Assembly (NCBI GenBank): GCA_022818135.1
Contig: JAFMSR010000016.1
Coordinates: forward strand, 7,918,127-7,982,126
Direction of reading: 5' to 3'
DNA: 64,000 bases
Source: Saxidomus purpurata
Lineage: Eukaryota; Mollusca; Bivalvia; Venerida; Veneridae
Shown: positions 48,701 through 62,900 of the stretch, piece by piece
How the letters are laid out: the number at the start of each line of letters is the position of its first letter
Position numbering within the stretch: position 1 is the stretch's first letter
Translations under genes and position numbers: made by a program
Notes under the pieces: model-generated
What the model was told of the DNA's origin: nothing
The model's input: the letters and a program-made list of their open reading frames with translations, nothing else
Database searches by the model: none

Positions 48701-51700
48701 GCTCGGCGAGACGTTTAAGATGGCGCAAGAAAATTTCCGGAAAAGTCAACCGGTCGGCCGTAATCGGCGAAAAACCGTTTTTTTCACACCTTTCATAGAA
48801 GTGGGTCATGTCATATATCAAAATGTCGGGCTCGGCGAGACGTTTAAGATGGCGCAAGAAAATTTCCGGAAAAAGTCAACCGGTCGGCCGTAATCGGCGA
48901 AAAACCGTTTTTTTCACACCTTTCATAGAAGTGGGTCATGTCATATATCAAAATGTCGGGCTCGGCGAGACGTTTAAGATGGCGCAAGAAAATTTCCGGA
49001 AAAAGTCAACCGGTCGGCCGTAATCGGCGAAAAACCGTTTTTTTCACACCTTTCATAGAAGTGGGTCATGTCATATATCAAAATGTCGGGCTCGGCGAGA
49101 CGTTTAAGATGGCGCAAGAAAATTTCCGGAAAAGTCAACCGGTCGGCCGTAATCGGCGAAAAACCGTTTTTTTCACACCTTTCATAGAAGTGGGTCATGT
49201 CATATATCAAAATGTCGGGCTCGGCGAGACGTTTAAGATGGCGCAAGAAAATTTCCGGAAAAAGTCAACCGGTCGGCCGTAATCGGCGAAAAACCGTTTT
49301 TTTCACACCTTTCATAGAAGTGGGTCATGTCATATATCAAAATGTCGGGCTCGGCGAGACGTTTAAGATGGCGCAAGAAAATTTCCGGAAAAAGTCAACC
49401 GGTCGGCCGTAATCGGCGAAAAACCGTTTTTTTCACACCTTTCATAGAAGTGGGTCATGTCATATATCAAAATGTCGGGCTCGGCGAGACGTTTAAGGTG
49501 GCGCAAGAAAATTTCCGGAAAAAGTCAACCGGTCGGCCGTAATCGGCGAAAAACCGTTTTTTTCACACCTTTCATAGAAGTGGGTCATGTCATATATCAA
49601 AATGTCGGGCTCGGCGAGACGTTTAAGATGGCGCAAGAAAATTTCCGGAAAAAGTCAACCGGTCGGCCGTAATCGGCGAAAAACCGTTTTTTTCACACCT
49701 TTCATAGAAGTGGGTCATGTCATATATCAAAATGTCGGGCTCGGCGAGACGTTTAAGATGGCGCAAGAAAATTTCCGGAAAAAGTCAACCGGTCGGCCGT
49801 AATCGGCGAAAAACCGTTTTTTTCACACCTTTCATAGAAGTGGGTCATGTCATATATCAAAATGTCGGGCTCGGCGAGACGTTTAAGATGGCGCAAGAAA
49901 ATTTCCGGAAAAAGTCAACCGGTCGGCCGTAATCGGCGAAAAACCGTTTTTTTCACACCTTTCATAGAAGTGGGTCATGTCATATATCAAAATGTCGGGC
50001 TCGGCGAGACGTTTAAGATGGCGCAAGAAAATTTCCGGAAAAAGTCAACCGGTCGGCCGTAATCGGCGAAAAACCGTTTTTTTCACACCTTTCATAGAAG
50101 TGGGTCATGTCATATATCAAAATGTCGGGCTCGGCGAGACGTTTAAGATGGCGCAAGAAAATTTCCGGAAAAAGTCAACCGGTCGGCCGTAATCGGCGAA
50201 AAACCGTTTTTTTCACACCTTTCATAGAAGTGGGTCATGTCATATATCAAAATGTCGGGCTCGGCGAGACGTTTAAGATGGCGCAAGAAAATTTCCGGAA
50301 AAAGTCAACCGGTCGGCCGTAATCGGCGAAAAACCGTTTTTTTCACACCTTTCATAGAAGTGGGTCATGTCATATATCAAAATGTCGGGCTCGGCGAGAC
50401 GTTTAAGATGGCGCAAGAAAATTTCCGGAAAAAGTCAACCGGTCGGCCGTAATCGGCGAAAAACCGTTTTTTTCACACCTTTCATAGAAGTGGGTCATGT
50501 CATATATCAAAATGTCGGGCTCGGCGAGACGTTTAAGATGGCGCAAGAAAATTTCCGGAAAAAGTCAACCGGTCGGCCGTAATCGGCGAAAAACCGTTTT
50601 TTTCACACCTTTCATAGAAGTGGGTCATGTCATATATCAAAATGTCGGGCTCGGCGAGACGTTTAAGATGGCGCAAGAAAATTTCCGGAAAAAGTCAACC
50701 GGTCGGCCGTAATCGGCGAAAAACCGTTTTTTTCACACCTTTCATAGAAGTGGGTCATGTCATATATCAAAATGTCGGGCTCGGCGAGACGTTTAAGACG
50801 GCGCAAGAAAATTTCCGGAAAAAGTCAACCGGTCGGCCGTAATCGGCGAAAAACCGTTTTTTTCACACCTTTCATAGAAGTGGGTCATGTCATATATCAA
50901 AATGTCGGGCTCGGCGAGACGTTTAAGATGGCGCAAGAAAATTTCCGGAAAAAGTCAACCGGTCGGCCGTAATCGGCGAAAAACCGTTTTTTTCACACCT
51001 TTCATAGAAGTGGGTCATGTCATATATCAAAATGTCGGGCTCGGCGAGACGTTTAAGATGGCGCAAGAAAATTTCCGGAAAAAGTCAACCGGTCGGCCGT
51101 AATCGGCGAAAAACCGTTTTTTTCACACCTTTCATAGAAGTGGGTCATGTCATATATCAAAATGTCGGGCTCGGCGAGACGTTTAAGATGGCGCAAGAAA
51201 ATTTCCGGAAAAAGTCAACCGGTCGGCCGTAATCGGCGAAAAACCGTTTTTTTCACACCTTTCATAGAAGTGGGTCATGTCATATATCAAAATGTCGGGC
51301 TCGGCGAGACGTTTAAGATGGCGCAAGAAAATTTCCGGAAAAAGTCAACCGGTCGGCCGTAATCGGCGAAAAACCGTTTTTTTCACACCTTTCATAGAAG
51401 TGGGTCATGTCATATATCAAAATGTCGGGCTCGGCGAGACGTTTAAGATGGCGCAAGAAAATTTCCGGAAAAAGTCAACCGGTCGGCCGTAATCGGCGAA
51501 AAACCGTTTTTTTCACACCTTTCATAGAAGTGGGTCATGTCATATATCAAAATGTCGGGCTCGGCGAGACGTTTAAGATGGCGCAAGAAAATTTCCGGAA
51601 AAGTCAACCGGTCGGCCGTAATCGGCGAAAAACCGTTTTTTTCACACCTTTCATAGAAGTGGGTCATGTCATATATCAAAATGTCGGGCTCGGCGAGACG

Positions 51701-54700
51701 TTTAAGATGGCGCAAGAAAATTTCCGGAAAAAGTCAACCGGTCGGCCGTAATCGGCGAAAAACCGTTTTTTTCACACCTTTCATAGAAGTGGGTCATGTC
51801 ATATATCAAAATGTCGGGCTCGGCGAGACGTTTAAGATGGCGCAAGAAAATTTCCGGAAAAAGTCAACCGGTCGGCCGTAATCGGCGAAAAACCGTTTTT
51901 TTCACACCTTTCATAGAAGTGGGTCATGTCATATATCAAAATGTCGGGCTCGGCGAGACGTTTAAGATGGCGCAAGAAAATTTCCGGAAAAAGTCAACCG
52001 GTCGGCCGTAATCGGCGAAAAACCGTTTTTTTCACACCTTTCATAGAAGTGGGTCATGTCATATATCAAAATGTCGGGCTCGGCGAGACGTTTAAGATGG
52101 CGCAAGAAAATTTCCGGAAAAAGTCAACCGGTCGGCCGTAATCGGCGAAAAACCGTTTTTTTCACACCTTTCATAGAAGTGGGTCATGTCATATATCAAA
52201 ATGTCGGGCTCGGCGAGACGTTTAAGATGGCGCAAGAAAATTTCCGGAAAAAGTCAACCGGTCGGCCGTAATCGGCGAAAAACCGTTTTTTTCACACCTT
52301 TCATAGAAGTGGGTCATGTCATATATCAAAATGTCGGGCTCGGCGAGACGTTTAAGATGGCGCAAGAAAATTTCCGGAAAAGTCAACCGGTCGGCCGTAA
52401 TCGGCGAAAAACCGTTTTTTTCACACCTTTCATAGAAGTGGGTCATGTCATATATCAAAATGTCGGGCTCGGCGAGACCTTTAAGATGGCGCAAGAAAAT
52501 TTCCGGAAAAAGTCAACCGGTCGGCCGTAATCGGCGAAAAACCGTTTTTTTCACACCTTTCATAGAAGTGGGTCATGTCATATATCAAAATGTCGGGCTC
52601 GGCGAGACGTTTAAGATGGCGCAAGAAAATTTCCGGAAAAAGTCAACCGGTCGGCCGTAATCGGCGAAAAACCGTTTTTTTCACACCTTTCATAGAAGTG
52701 GGTCATGTCATATATCAAAATGTCGGGCTCGGCGAGACGTTTAAGATGGCGCAAGAAAATTTCCGGAAAAAGTCAACCGGTCGGCCGTAATCGGCGAAAA
52801 ACCGTTTTTTTCACACCTTTCATAGAAGTGGGTCATGTCATATATCAAAATGTCGGGCTCGGCGAGACGTTTAAGATGGCGCAAGAAAATTTCCGGAAAA
52901 AGTCAACCGGTCGGCCGTAATCGGCGAAAAACCGTTTTTTTCACACCTTTCATAGAAGTGGGTCATGTCATATATCAAAATGTCGGGCTCGGCGAGACGT
53001 TTAAGATGGCGCAAGAAAATTTCCGGAAAAGTCAACCGGTCGGCCGTAATCGGCGAAAAACCGTTTTTTTCACACCTTTCATAGAAGTGGGTCATGTCAT
53101 ATATCAAAATGTCGGGCTCGGCGAGACGTTTAAGATGGCGCAAGAAAATTTCCGGAAAAGTCAACCGGTCGGCCGTAATCGGCGAAAAACCGTTTTTTTC
53201 ACACCTTTCATAGAAGTGGGTCATGTCATATATCAAAATGTCGGGCTCGGCGAGACGTTTAAGATGGCGCAAGAAAATTTCCGGAAAAAGTCAACCGGTC
53301 GGCCGTAATCGGCGAAAAACCGTTTTTTTCACACCTTTCATAGAAGTGGGTCATGTCATATATCAAAATGTCGGGCTCGGCGAGACGTTTAAGATGGCGC
53401 AAGAAAATTTCCGGAAAAAGTCAACCGGTCGGCCGTAATCGGCGAAAAACCGTTTTTTTCACACCTTTCATAGAAGTGGGTCATGTCATATATCAAAATG
53501 TCGGGCTCGGCGAGACGTTTAAGATGGCGCAAGAAAATTTCCGGAAAAAGTCAACCGGTCGGCCGTAATCGGCGAAAAACCGTTTTTTTCACACCTTTCA
53601 TAGAAGTGGGTCATGTCATATATCAAAATGTCGGGCTCGGCGAGACGTTTAAGATGGCGCAAGAAAATTTCCGGAAAAAGTCAACCGGTCGGCCGTAATC
53701 GGCGAAAAACCGTTTTTTTCACACCTTTCATAGAAGTGGGTCATGTCATATATCAAAATGTCGGGCTCGGCGAGACGTTTAAGATGGCGCAAGAAAATTT
53801 CCGGAAAAAGTCAACCGGTCGGCCGTAATCGGCGAAAAACCGTTTTTTTCACACCTTTCATAGAAGTGGGTCATGTCATATATCAAAATGTCGGGCTCGG
53901 CGAGACGTTTAAGATGGCGCAAGAAAATTTCCGGAAAAAGTCAACCGGTCGGCCGTAATCGGCGAAAAACCGTTTTTTTCACACCTTTCATAGAAGTGGG
54001 TCATGTCATATATCAAAATGTCGGGCTCGGCGAGACGTTTAAGATGGCGCAAGAAAATTTCCGGAAAAAGTCAACCGGTCGGCCGTAATCGGCGAAAAAC
54101 CGTTTTTTTCACACCTTTCATAGAAGTGGGTCATGTCATATATCAAAATGTCGGGCTCGGCGAGACCTTTAAGATGGCGCAAGAAAATTTCCGGAAAAAG
54201 TCAACCGGTCGGCCGTAATCGGCGAAAAACCGTTTTTTTCACACCTTTCATAGAAGTGGGTCATGTCATATATCAAAATGTCGGGCTCGGCGAGACGTTT
54301 AAGATGGCGCAAGAAAATTTCCGGAAAAAGTCAACCGGTCGGCCGTAATCGGCGAAAAACCGTTTTTTTCACACCTTTCATAGAAGTGGGTCATGTCATA
54401 TATCAAAATGTCGGGCTCGGCGAGACGTTTAAGATGGCGCAAGAAAATTTCCGGAAAAGTCAACCGGTCGGCCGTAATCGGCGAAAAACCGTTTTTTTCA
54501 CACCTTTCATAGAAGTGGGTCATGTCATATATCAAAATGTCGGGCTCGGCGAGACGTTTAAGATGGCGCAAGAAAATTTCCGGAAAAAGTCAACCGGTCG
54601 GCCGTAATCGGCGAAAAACCGTTTTTTTCACACCTTTCATAGAAGTGGGTCATGTCATATATCAAAATGTCGGGCTCGGCGAGACGTTTAAGATGGCGCA

Positions 54701-57700
54701 AGAAAATTTCCGGAAAAAGTCAACCGGTCGGCCGTAATCGGCGAAAAACCGTTTTTTTCACACCTTTCATAGAAGTGGGTCATGTCATATATCAAAATGT
54801 CGGGCTCGGCGAGACGTTTAAGATGGCGCAAGAAAATTTCCGGAAAAAGTCAACCGGTCGGCCGTAATCGGCGAAAAACCGTTTTTTTCACACCTTTCAT
54901 AGAAGTGGGTCATGTCATATATCAAAATGTCGGGCTCGGCGAGACGTTTAAGATGGCGCAAGAAAATTTCCGGAAAAGTCAACCGGTCGGCCGTAATCGG
55001 CGAAAAACCGTTTTTTTCACACCTTTCATAGAAGTGGGTCATGTCATATATCAAAATGTCGGGCTCGGCGAGACGTTTAAGATGGCGCAAGAAAATTTCC
55101 GGAAAAAGTCAACCGGTCGGCCGTAATCGGCGAAAAACCGTTTTTTTCACACCTTTCATAGAAGTGGGTCATGTCATATATCAAAATGTCGGGCTCGGCG
55201 AGACGTTTAAGATGGCGCAAGAAAATTTCCGGAAAAAGTCAACCGGTCGGCCGTAATCGGCGAAAAACCGTTTTTTTCACACCTTTCATAGAAGTGGGTC
55301 ATGTCATATATCAAAATGTCGGGCTCGGCGAGACGTTTAAGATGGCGCAAGAAAATTTCCGGAAAAAGTCAACCGGTCGGCCGTAATCGGCGAAAAACCG
55401 TTTTTTTCACACCTTTCATAGAAGTGGGTCATGTCATATATCAAAATGTCGGGCTCGGCGAGACCTTTAAGATGGCGCAAGAAAATTTCCGGAAAAAGTC
55501 AACCGGTCGGCCGTAATCGGCGAAAAACCGTTTTTTTCACACCTTTCATAGAAGTGGGTCATGTCATATATCAAAATGTCGGGCTCGGCGAGACGTTTAA
55601 GATGGCGCAAGAAAATTTCCGGAAAAAGTCAACCGGTCGGCCGTAATCGGCGAAAAACCGTTTTTTTCACACCTTTCATAGAAGTGGGTCATGTCATATA
55701 TCAAAATGTCGGGCTCGGCGAGACGTTTAAGATGGCGCAAGAAAATTTCCGGAAAAAGTCAACCGGTCGGCCGTAATCGGCGAAAAACCGTTTTTTTCAC
55801 ACCTTTCATAGAAGTGGGTCATGTCATATATCAAAATGTCGGGCTCGGCGAGACGTTTAAGATGGCGCAAGAAAATTTCCGGAAAAAGTCAACCGGTCGG
55901 CCGTAATCGGCGAAAAACCGTTTTTTTCACACCTTTCATAGAAGTGGGTCATGTCATATATCAAAATGTCGGGCTCGGCGAGACGTTTAAGATGGCGCAA
56001 GAAAATTTCCGGAAAAAGTCAACCGGTCGGCCGTAATCGGCGAAAAACCGTTTTTTTCACACCTTTCATAGAAGTGGGTCATGTCATATATCAAAATGTC
56101 GGGCTCGGCGAGACGTTTAAGATGGCGCAAGAAAATTTCCGGAAAAAGTCAACCGGTCGGCCGTAATCGGCGAAAAACCGTTTTTTTCACACCTTTCATA
56201 GAAGTGGGTCATGTCATATATCAAAATGTCGGGCTCGGCGAGACGTTTAAGATGGCGCAAGAAAATTTCCGGAAAAAGTCAACCGGTCGGCCGTAATCGG
56301 CGAAAAACCGTTTTTTTCACACCTTTCATAGAAGTGGGTCATGTCATATATCAAAATGTCGGGCTCGGCGAGACGTTTAAGATGGCGCAAGAAAATTTCC
56401 GGAAAAAGTCAACCGGTCGGCCGTAATCGGCGAAAAACCGTTTTTTTCACACCTTTCATAGAAGTGGGTCATGTCATATATCAAAATGTCGGGCTCGGCG
56501 AGACGTTTAAGATGGCGCAAGAAAATTTCCGGAAAAAGTCAACCGGTCGGCCGTAATCGGCGAAAAACCGTTTTTTTCACACCTTTCATAGAAGTGGGTC
56601 ATGTCATATATCAAAATGTCGGGCTCGGCGAGACGTTTAAGATGGCGCAAGAAAATTTCCGGAAAAAGTCAACCGGTCGGCCGTAATCGGCGAAAAACCG
56701 TTTTTTTCACACCTTTCATAGAAGTGGGTCATGTCATATATCAAAATGTCGGGCTCGGCGAGACGTTTAAGATGGCGCAAGAAAATTTCCGGAAAAAGTC
56801 AACCGGTCGGCCGTAATCGGCGAAAAACCGTTTTTTTCACACCTTTCATAGAAGTGGGTCATGTCATATATCAAAATGTCGGGCTCGGCGAGACGTTTAA
56901 GATGGCGCAAGAAAATTTCCGGAAAAAGTCAACCGGTCGGCCGTAATCGGCGAAAAACCGTTTTTTTCACACCTTTCATAGAAGTGGGTCATGTCATATA
57001 TCAAAATGTCGGGCTCGGCGAGACGTTTAAGATGGCGCAAGAAAATTTCCGGAAAAGTCAACCGGTCGGCCGTAATCGGCGAAAAACCGTTTTTTTCACA
57101 CCTTTCATAGAAGTGGGTCATGTCATATATCAAAATGTCGGGCTCGGCGAGACGTTTAAGATGGCGCAAGAAAATTTCCGGAAAAAGTCAACCGGTCGGC
57201 CGTAATCGGCGAAAAACCGTTTTTTTCACACCTTTCATAGAAGTGGGTCATGTCATATATCAAAATGTCGGGCTCGGCGAGACGTTTAAGATGGCGCAAG
57301 AAAATTTCCGGAAAAGTCAACCGGTCGGCCGTAATCGGCGAAAAACCGTTTTTTTCACACCTTTCATAGAAGTGGGTCATGTCATATATCAAAATGTCGG
57401 GCTCGGCGAGACGTTTAAGATGGCGCAAGAAAATTTCCGGAAAAAGTCAACCGGTCGGCCGTAATCGGCGAAAAACCGTTTTTTTCACACCTTTCATAGA
57501 AGTGGGTCATGTCATATATCAAAATGTCGGGCTCGGCGAGACGTTTAAGATGGCGCAAGAAAATTTCCGGAAAAAGTCAACCGGTCGGCCGTAATCGGCG
57601 AAAAACCGTTTTTTTCACACCTTTCATAGAAGTGGGTCATGTCATATATCAAAATGTCGGGCTCGGCGAGACGTTTAAGATGGCGCAAGAAAATTTCCGG

Positions 57701-59843
57701 AAAAAGTCAACCGGTCGGCCGTAATCGGCGAAAAACCGTTTTTTTCACACCTTTCATAGAAGTGGGTCATGTCATATATCAAAATGTCGGGCTCGGCGAG
57801 ACGTTTAAGATGGCGCAAGAAAATTTCCGGAAAAAGTCAACCGGTCGGCCGTAATCGGCGAAAAACCGTTTTTTTCACACCTTTCATAGAAGTGGGTCAT
57901 GTCATATATCAAAATGTCGGGCTCGGCGAGACGTTTAAGATGGCGCAAGAAAATTTCCGGAAAAAGTCAACCGGTCGGCCGTAATCGGCGAAAAACCGTT
58001 TTTTTCACACCTTTCATAGAAGTGGGTCATGTCATATATCAAAATGTCGGGCTCGGCGAGACGTTTAAGATGGCGCAAGAAAATTTCCGGAAAAAGTCAA
58101 CCGGTCGGCCGTAATCGGCGAAAAACCGTTTTTTTCACACCTTTCATAGAAGTGGGTCATGTCATATATCAAAATGTCGGGCTCGGCGAGACGTTTAAGA
58201 TGGCGCAAGAAAATTTCCGGAAAAAGTCAACCGGTCGGCCGTAATCGGCGAAAAACCGTTTTTTTCACACCTTTCATAGAAGTGGGTCATGTCATATATC
58301 AAAATGTCGGGCTCGGCGAGACGTTTAAGATGGCGCAAGAAAATTTCCGGAAAAGTCAACCGGTCGGCCGTAATCGGCGAAAAACCGTTTTTTTCACACC
58401 TTTCATAGAAGTGGGTCATGTCATATATCAAAATGTCGGGCTCGGCGAGACGTTTAAGATGGCGCAAGAAAATTTCCGGAAAAGTCAACCGGTCGGCCGT
58501 AATCGGCGAAAAACCGTTTTTTTCACACCTTTCATAGAAGTGGGTCATGTCATATATCAAAATGTCGGGCTCGGCGAGACGTTTAAGATGGCGCAAGAAA
58601 ATTTCCGGAAAAAGTCAACCGGTCGGCCGTAATCGGCGAAAAACCGTTTTTTTCACACCTTTCATAGAAGTGGGTCATGTCATATATCAAAATGTCGGGC
58701 TCGGCGAGACGTTTAAGATGGCGCAAGAAAATTTCCGGAAAAAGTCAACCGGTCGGCCGTAATCGGCGAAAAACCGTTTTTTTCACACCTTTCATAGAAG
58801 TGGGTCATGTCATATATCAAAATGTCGGGCTCGGCGAGACGTTTAAGATGGCGCAAGAAAATTTCCGGAAAAAGTCAACCGGTCGGCCGTAATCGGCGAA
58901 AAACCGTTTTTTTCACACCTTTCATAGAAGTGGGTCATGTCATATATCAAAATGTCGGGCTCGGCGAGACGTTTAAGATGGCGCAAGAAAATTTCCGGAA
59001 AAGTCAACCGGTCGGCCGTAATCGGCGAAAAACCGTTTTTTTCACACCTTTCATAGAAGTGGGTCATGTCATATATCAAAATGTCGGGCTCGGCGAGACG
59101 TTTAAGATGGCGCAAGAAAATTTCCGGAAAAAGTCAACCGGTCGGCCGTAATCGGCGAAAAACCGTTTTTTTCACACCTTTCATAGAAGTGGGTCATGTC
59201 ATATATCAAAATGTCGGGCTCGGCGAGACGTTTAAGATGGCGCAAGAAAATTTCCGGAAAAGTCAACCGGTCGGCCGTAATCGGCGAAAAACCGTTTTTT
59301 TCACACCTTTCATAGAAGTGGGTCATGTCATATATCAAAATGTCGGGCTCGGCGAGACGTTTAAGATGGCGCAAGAAAATTTCCGGAAAAAGTCAACCGG
59401 TCGGCCGTAATCGGCGAAAAACCGTTTTTTTCACACCTTTCATAGAAGTGGGTCATGTCATATATCAAAATGTCGGGCTCGGCGAGACGTTTAAGATGGC
59501 GCAAGAAAATTTCCGGAAAAGTCAACCGGTCGGCCGTAATCGGCGAAAAACCGTTTTTTTCACACCTTTCATAGAAGTGGGTCATGTCATATATCAAAAT
59601 GTCGGGCTCGGCGAGACGTTTAAGATGGCGCAAGAAAATTTCCGGAAAAAGTCAACCGGTCGGCCGTAATCGGCGAAAAACCGTTTTTTTCACACCTTTC
59701 ATAGAAGTGGGTCATGTCATATATCAAAATGTCGGGCTCGGCGAGACGTTTAAGATGGCGCAAGAAAATTTCCGGAAAAAGTCAACCGGTCGGCCGTAAT
59801 CGGCGAAAAACCGTTTTTTTCACACCTTTCATAGAAGTGGGTC

Positions 59844-59974
59844 ATGTCATATATCAAAATGTCGGGCTCGGCGATGACGTTTAAGATGGCGCAAGAAAAT
59901 TTCCGGAAAAAGTCAACCGGTCGGCCGTAATCGGCGAAAAACCGTTTTTTTCACACCTTTCATAGAAGTGGGTC
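59844..59974. repeat. 131-bp variant satellite monomer
   Basis: An extra T at 59875 turns GGCGAGACG into GGCGATGACG. It is the only indel seen in the array outside the A4/A5 run. Confidence 0.9.
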
Positions 59975-62900
59975 ATGTCATATATCAAAATGTCGGGCTC
60001 GGCGAGACGTTTAAGATGGCGCAAGAAAATTTCCGGAAAAAGTCAACCGGTCGGCCGTAATCGGCGAAAAACCGTTTTTTTCACACCTTTCATAGAAGTG
60101 GGTCATGTCATATATCAAAATGTCGGGCTCGGCGAGACGTTTAAGATGGCGCAAGAAAATTTCCGGAAAAGTCAACCGGTCGGCCGTAATCGGCGAAAAA
60201 CCGTTTTTTTCACACCTTTCATAGAAGTGGGTCATGTCATATATCAAAATGTCGGGCTCGGCGAGACGTTTAAGATGGCGCAAGAAAATTTCCGGAAAAG
60301 TCAACCGGTCGGCCGTAATCGGCGAAAAACCGTTTTTTTCACACCTTTCATAGAAGTGGGTCATGTCATATATCAAAATGTCGGGCTCGGCGAGACGTTT
60401 AAGATGGCGCAAGAAAATTTCCGGAAAAAGTCAACCGGTCGGCCGTAATCGGCGAAAAACCGTTTTTTTCACACCTTTCATAGAAGTGGGTCATGTCATA
60501 TATCAAAATGTCGGGCTCGGCGAGACGTTTAAGATGGCGCAAGAAAATTTCCGGAAAAAGTCAACCGGTCGGCCGTAATCGGCGAAAAACCGTTTTTTTC
60601 ACACCTTTCATAGAAGTGGGTCATGTCATATATCAAAATGTCGGGCTCGGCGAGACGTTTAAGATGGCGCAAGAAAATTTCCGGAAAAAGTCAACCGGTC
60701 GGCCGTAATCGGCGAAAAACCGTTTTTTTCACACCTTTCATAGAAGTGGGTCATGTCATATATCAAAATGTCGGGCTCGGCGAGACGTTTAAGATGGCGC
60801 AAGAAAATTTCCGGAAAAGTCAACCGGTCGGCCGTAATCGGCGAAAAACCGTTTTTTTCACACCTTTCATAGAAGTGGGTCATGTCATATATCAAAATGT
60901 CGGGCTCGGCGAGACGTTTAAGATGGCGCAAGAAAATTTCCGGAAAAAGTCAACCGGTCGGCCGTAATCGGCGAAAAACCGTTTTTTTCACACCTTTCAT
61001 AGAAGTGGGTCATGTCATATATCAAAATGTCGGGCTCGGCGAGACGTTTAAGATGGCGCAAGAAAATTTCCGGAAAAAGTCAACCGGTCGGCCGTAATCG
61101 GCGAAAAACCGTTTTTTTCACACCTTTCATAGAAGTGGGTCATGTCATATATCAAAATGTCGGGCTCGGCGAGACGTTTAAGATGGCGCAAGAAAATTTC
61201 CGGAAAAAGTCAACCGGTCGGCCGTAATCGGCGAAAAACCGTTTTTTTCACACCTTTCATAGAAGTGGGTCATGTCATATATCAAAATGTCGGGCTCGGC
61301 GAGACGTTTAAGATGGCGCAAGAAAATTTCCGGAAAAGTCAACCGGTCGGCCGTAATCGGCGAAAAACCGTTTTTTTCACACCTTTCATAGAAGTGGGTC
61401 ATGTCATATATCAAAATGTCGGGCTCGGCGAGACGTTTAAGATGGCGCAAGAAAATTTCCGGAAAAGTCAACCGGTCGGCCGTAATCGGCGAAAAACCGT
61501 TTTTTTCACACCTTTCATAGAAGTGGGTCATGTCATATATCAAAATGTCGGGCTCGGCGAGACGTTTAAGATGGCGCAAGAAAATTTCCGGAAAAGTCAA
61601 CCGGTCGGCCGTAATCGGCGAAAAACCGTTTTTTTCACACCTTTCATAGAAGTGGGTCATGTCATATATCAAAATGTCGGGCTCGGCGAGACGTTTAAGA
61701 TGGCGCAAGAAAATTTCCGGAAAAAGTCAACCGGTCGGCCGTAATCGGCGAAAAACCGTTTTTTTCACACCTTTCATAGAAGTGGGTCATGTCATATATC
61801 AAAATGTCGGGCTCGGCGAGACGTTTAAGATGGCGCAAGAAAATTTCCGGAAAAGTCAACCGGTCGGCCGTAATCGGCGAAAAACCGTTTTTTTCACACC
61901 TTTCATAGAAGTGGGTCATGTCATATATCAAAATGTCGGGCTCGGCGAGACGTTTAAGATGGCGCAAGAAAATTTCCGGAAAAAGTCAACCGGTCGGCCG
62001 TAATCGGCGAAAAACCGTTTTTTTCACACCTTTCATAGAAGTGGGTCATGTCATATATCAAAATGTCGGGCTCGGCGAGACGTTTAAGATGGCGCAAGAA
62101 AATTTCCGGAAAAGTCAACCGGTCGGCCGTAATCGGCGAAAAACCGTTTTTTTCACACCTTTCATAGAAGTGGGTCATGTCATATATCAAAATGTCGGGC
62201 TCGGCGAGACGTTTAAGATGGCGCAAGAAAATTTCCGGAAAAGTCAACCGGTCGGCCGTAATCGGCGAAAAACCGTTTTTTTCACACCTTTCATAGAAGT
62301 GGGTCATGTCATATATCAAAATGTCGGGCTCGGCGAGACGTTTAAGATGGCGCAAGAAAATTTCCGGAAAAAGTCAACCGGTCGGCCGTAATCGGCGAAA
62401 AACCGTTTTTTTCACACCTTTCATAGAAGTGGGTCATGTCATATATCAAAATGTCGGGCTCGGCGAGACGTTTAAGATGGCGCAAGAAAATTTCCGGAAA
62501 AAGTCAACCGGTCGGCCGTAATCGGCGAAAAACCGTTTTTTTCACACCTTTCATAGAAGTGGGTCATGTCATATATCAAAATGTCGGGCTCGGCGAGACG
62601 TTTAAGATGGCGCAAGAAAATTTCCGGAAAAGTCAACCGGTCGGCCGTAATCGGCGAAAAACCGTTTTTTTCACACCTTTCATAGAAGTGGGTCATGTCA
62701 TATATCAAAATGTCGGGCTCGGCGAGACGTTTAAGATGGCGCAAGAAAATTTCCGGAAAAAGTCAACCGGTCGGCCGTAATCGGCGAAAAACCGTTTTTT
62801 TCACACCTTTCATAGAAGTGGGTCATGTCATATATCAAAATGTCGGGCTCGGCGAGACGTTTAAGATGGCGCAAGAAAATTTCCGGAAAAGTCAACCGGT

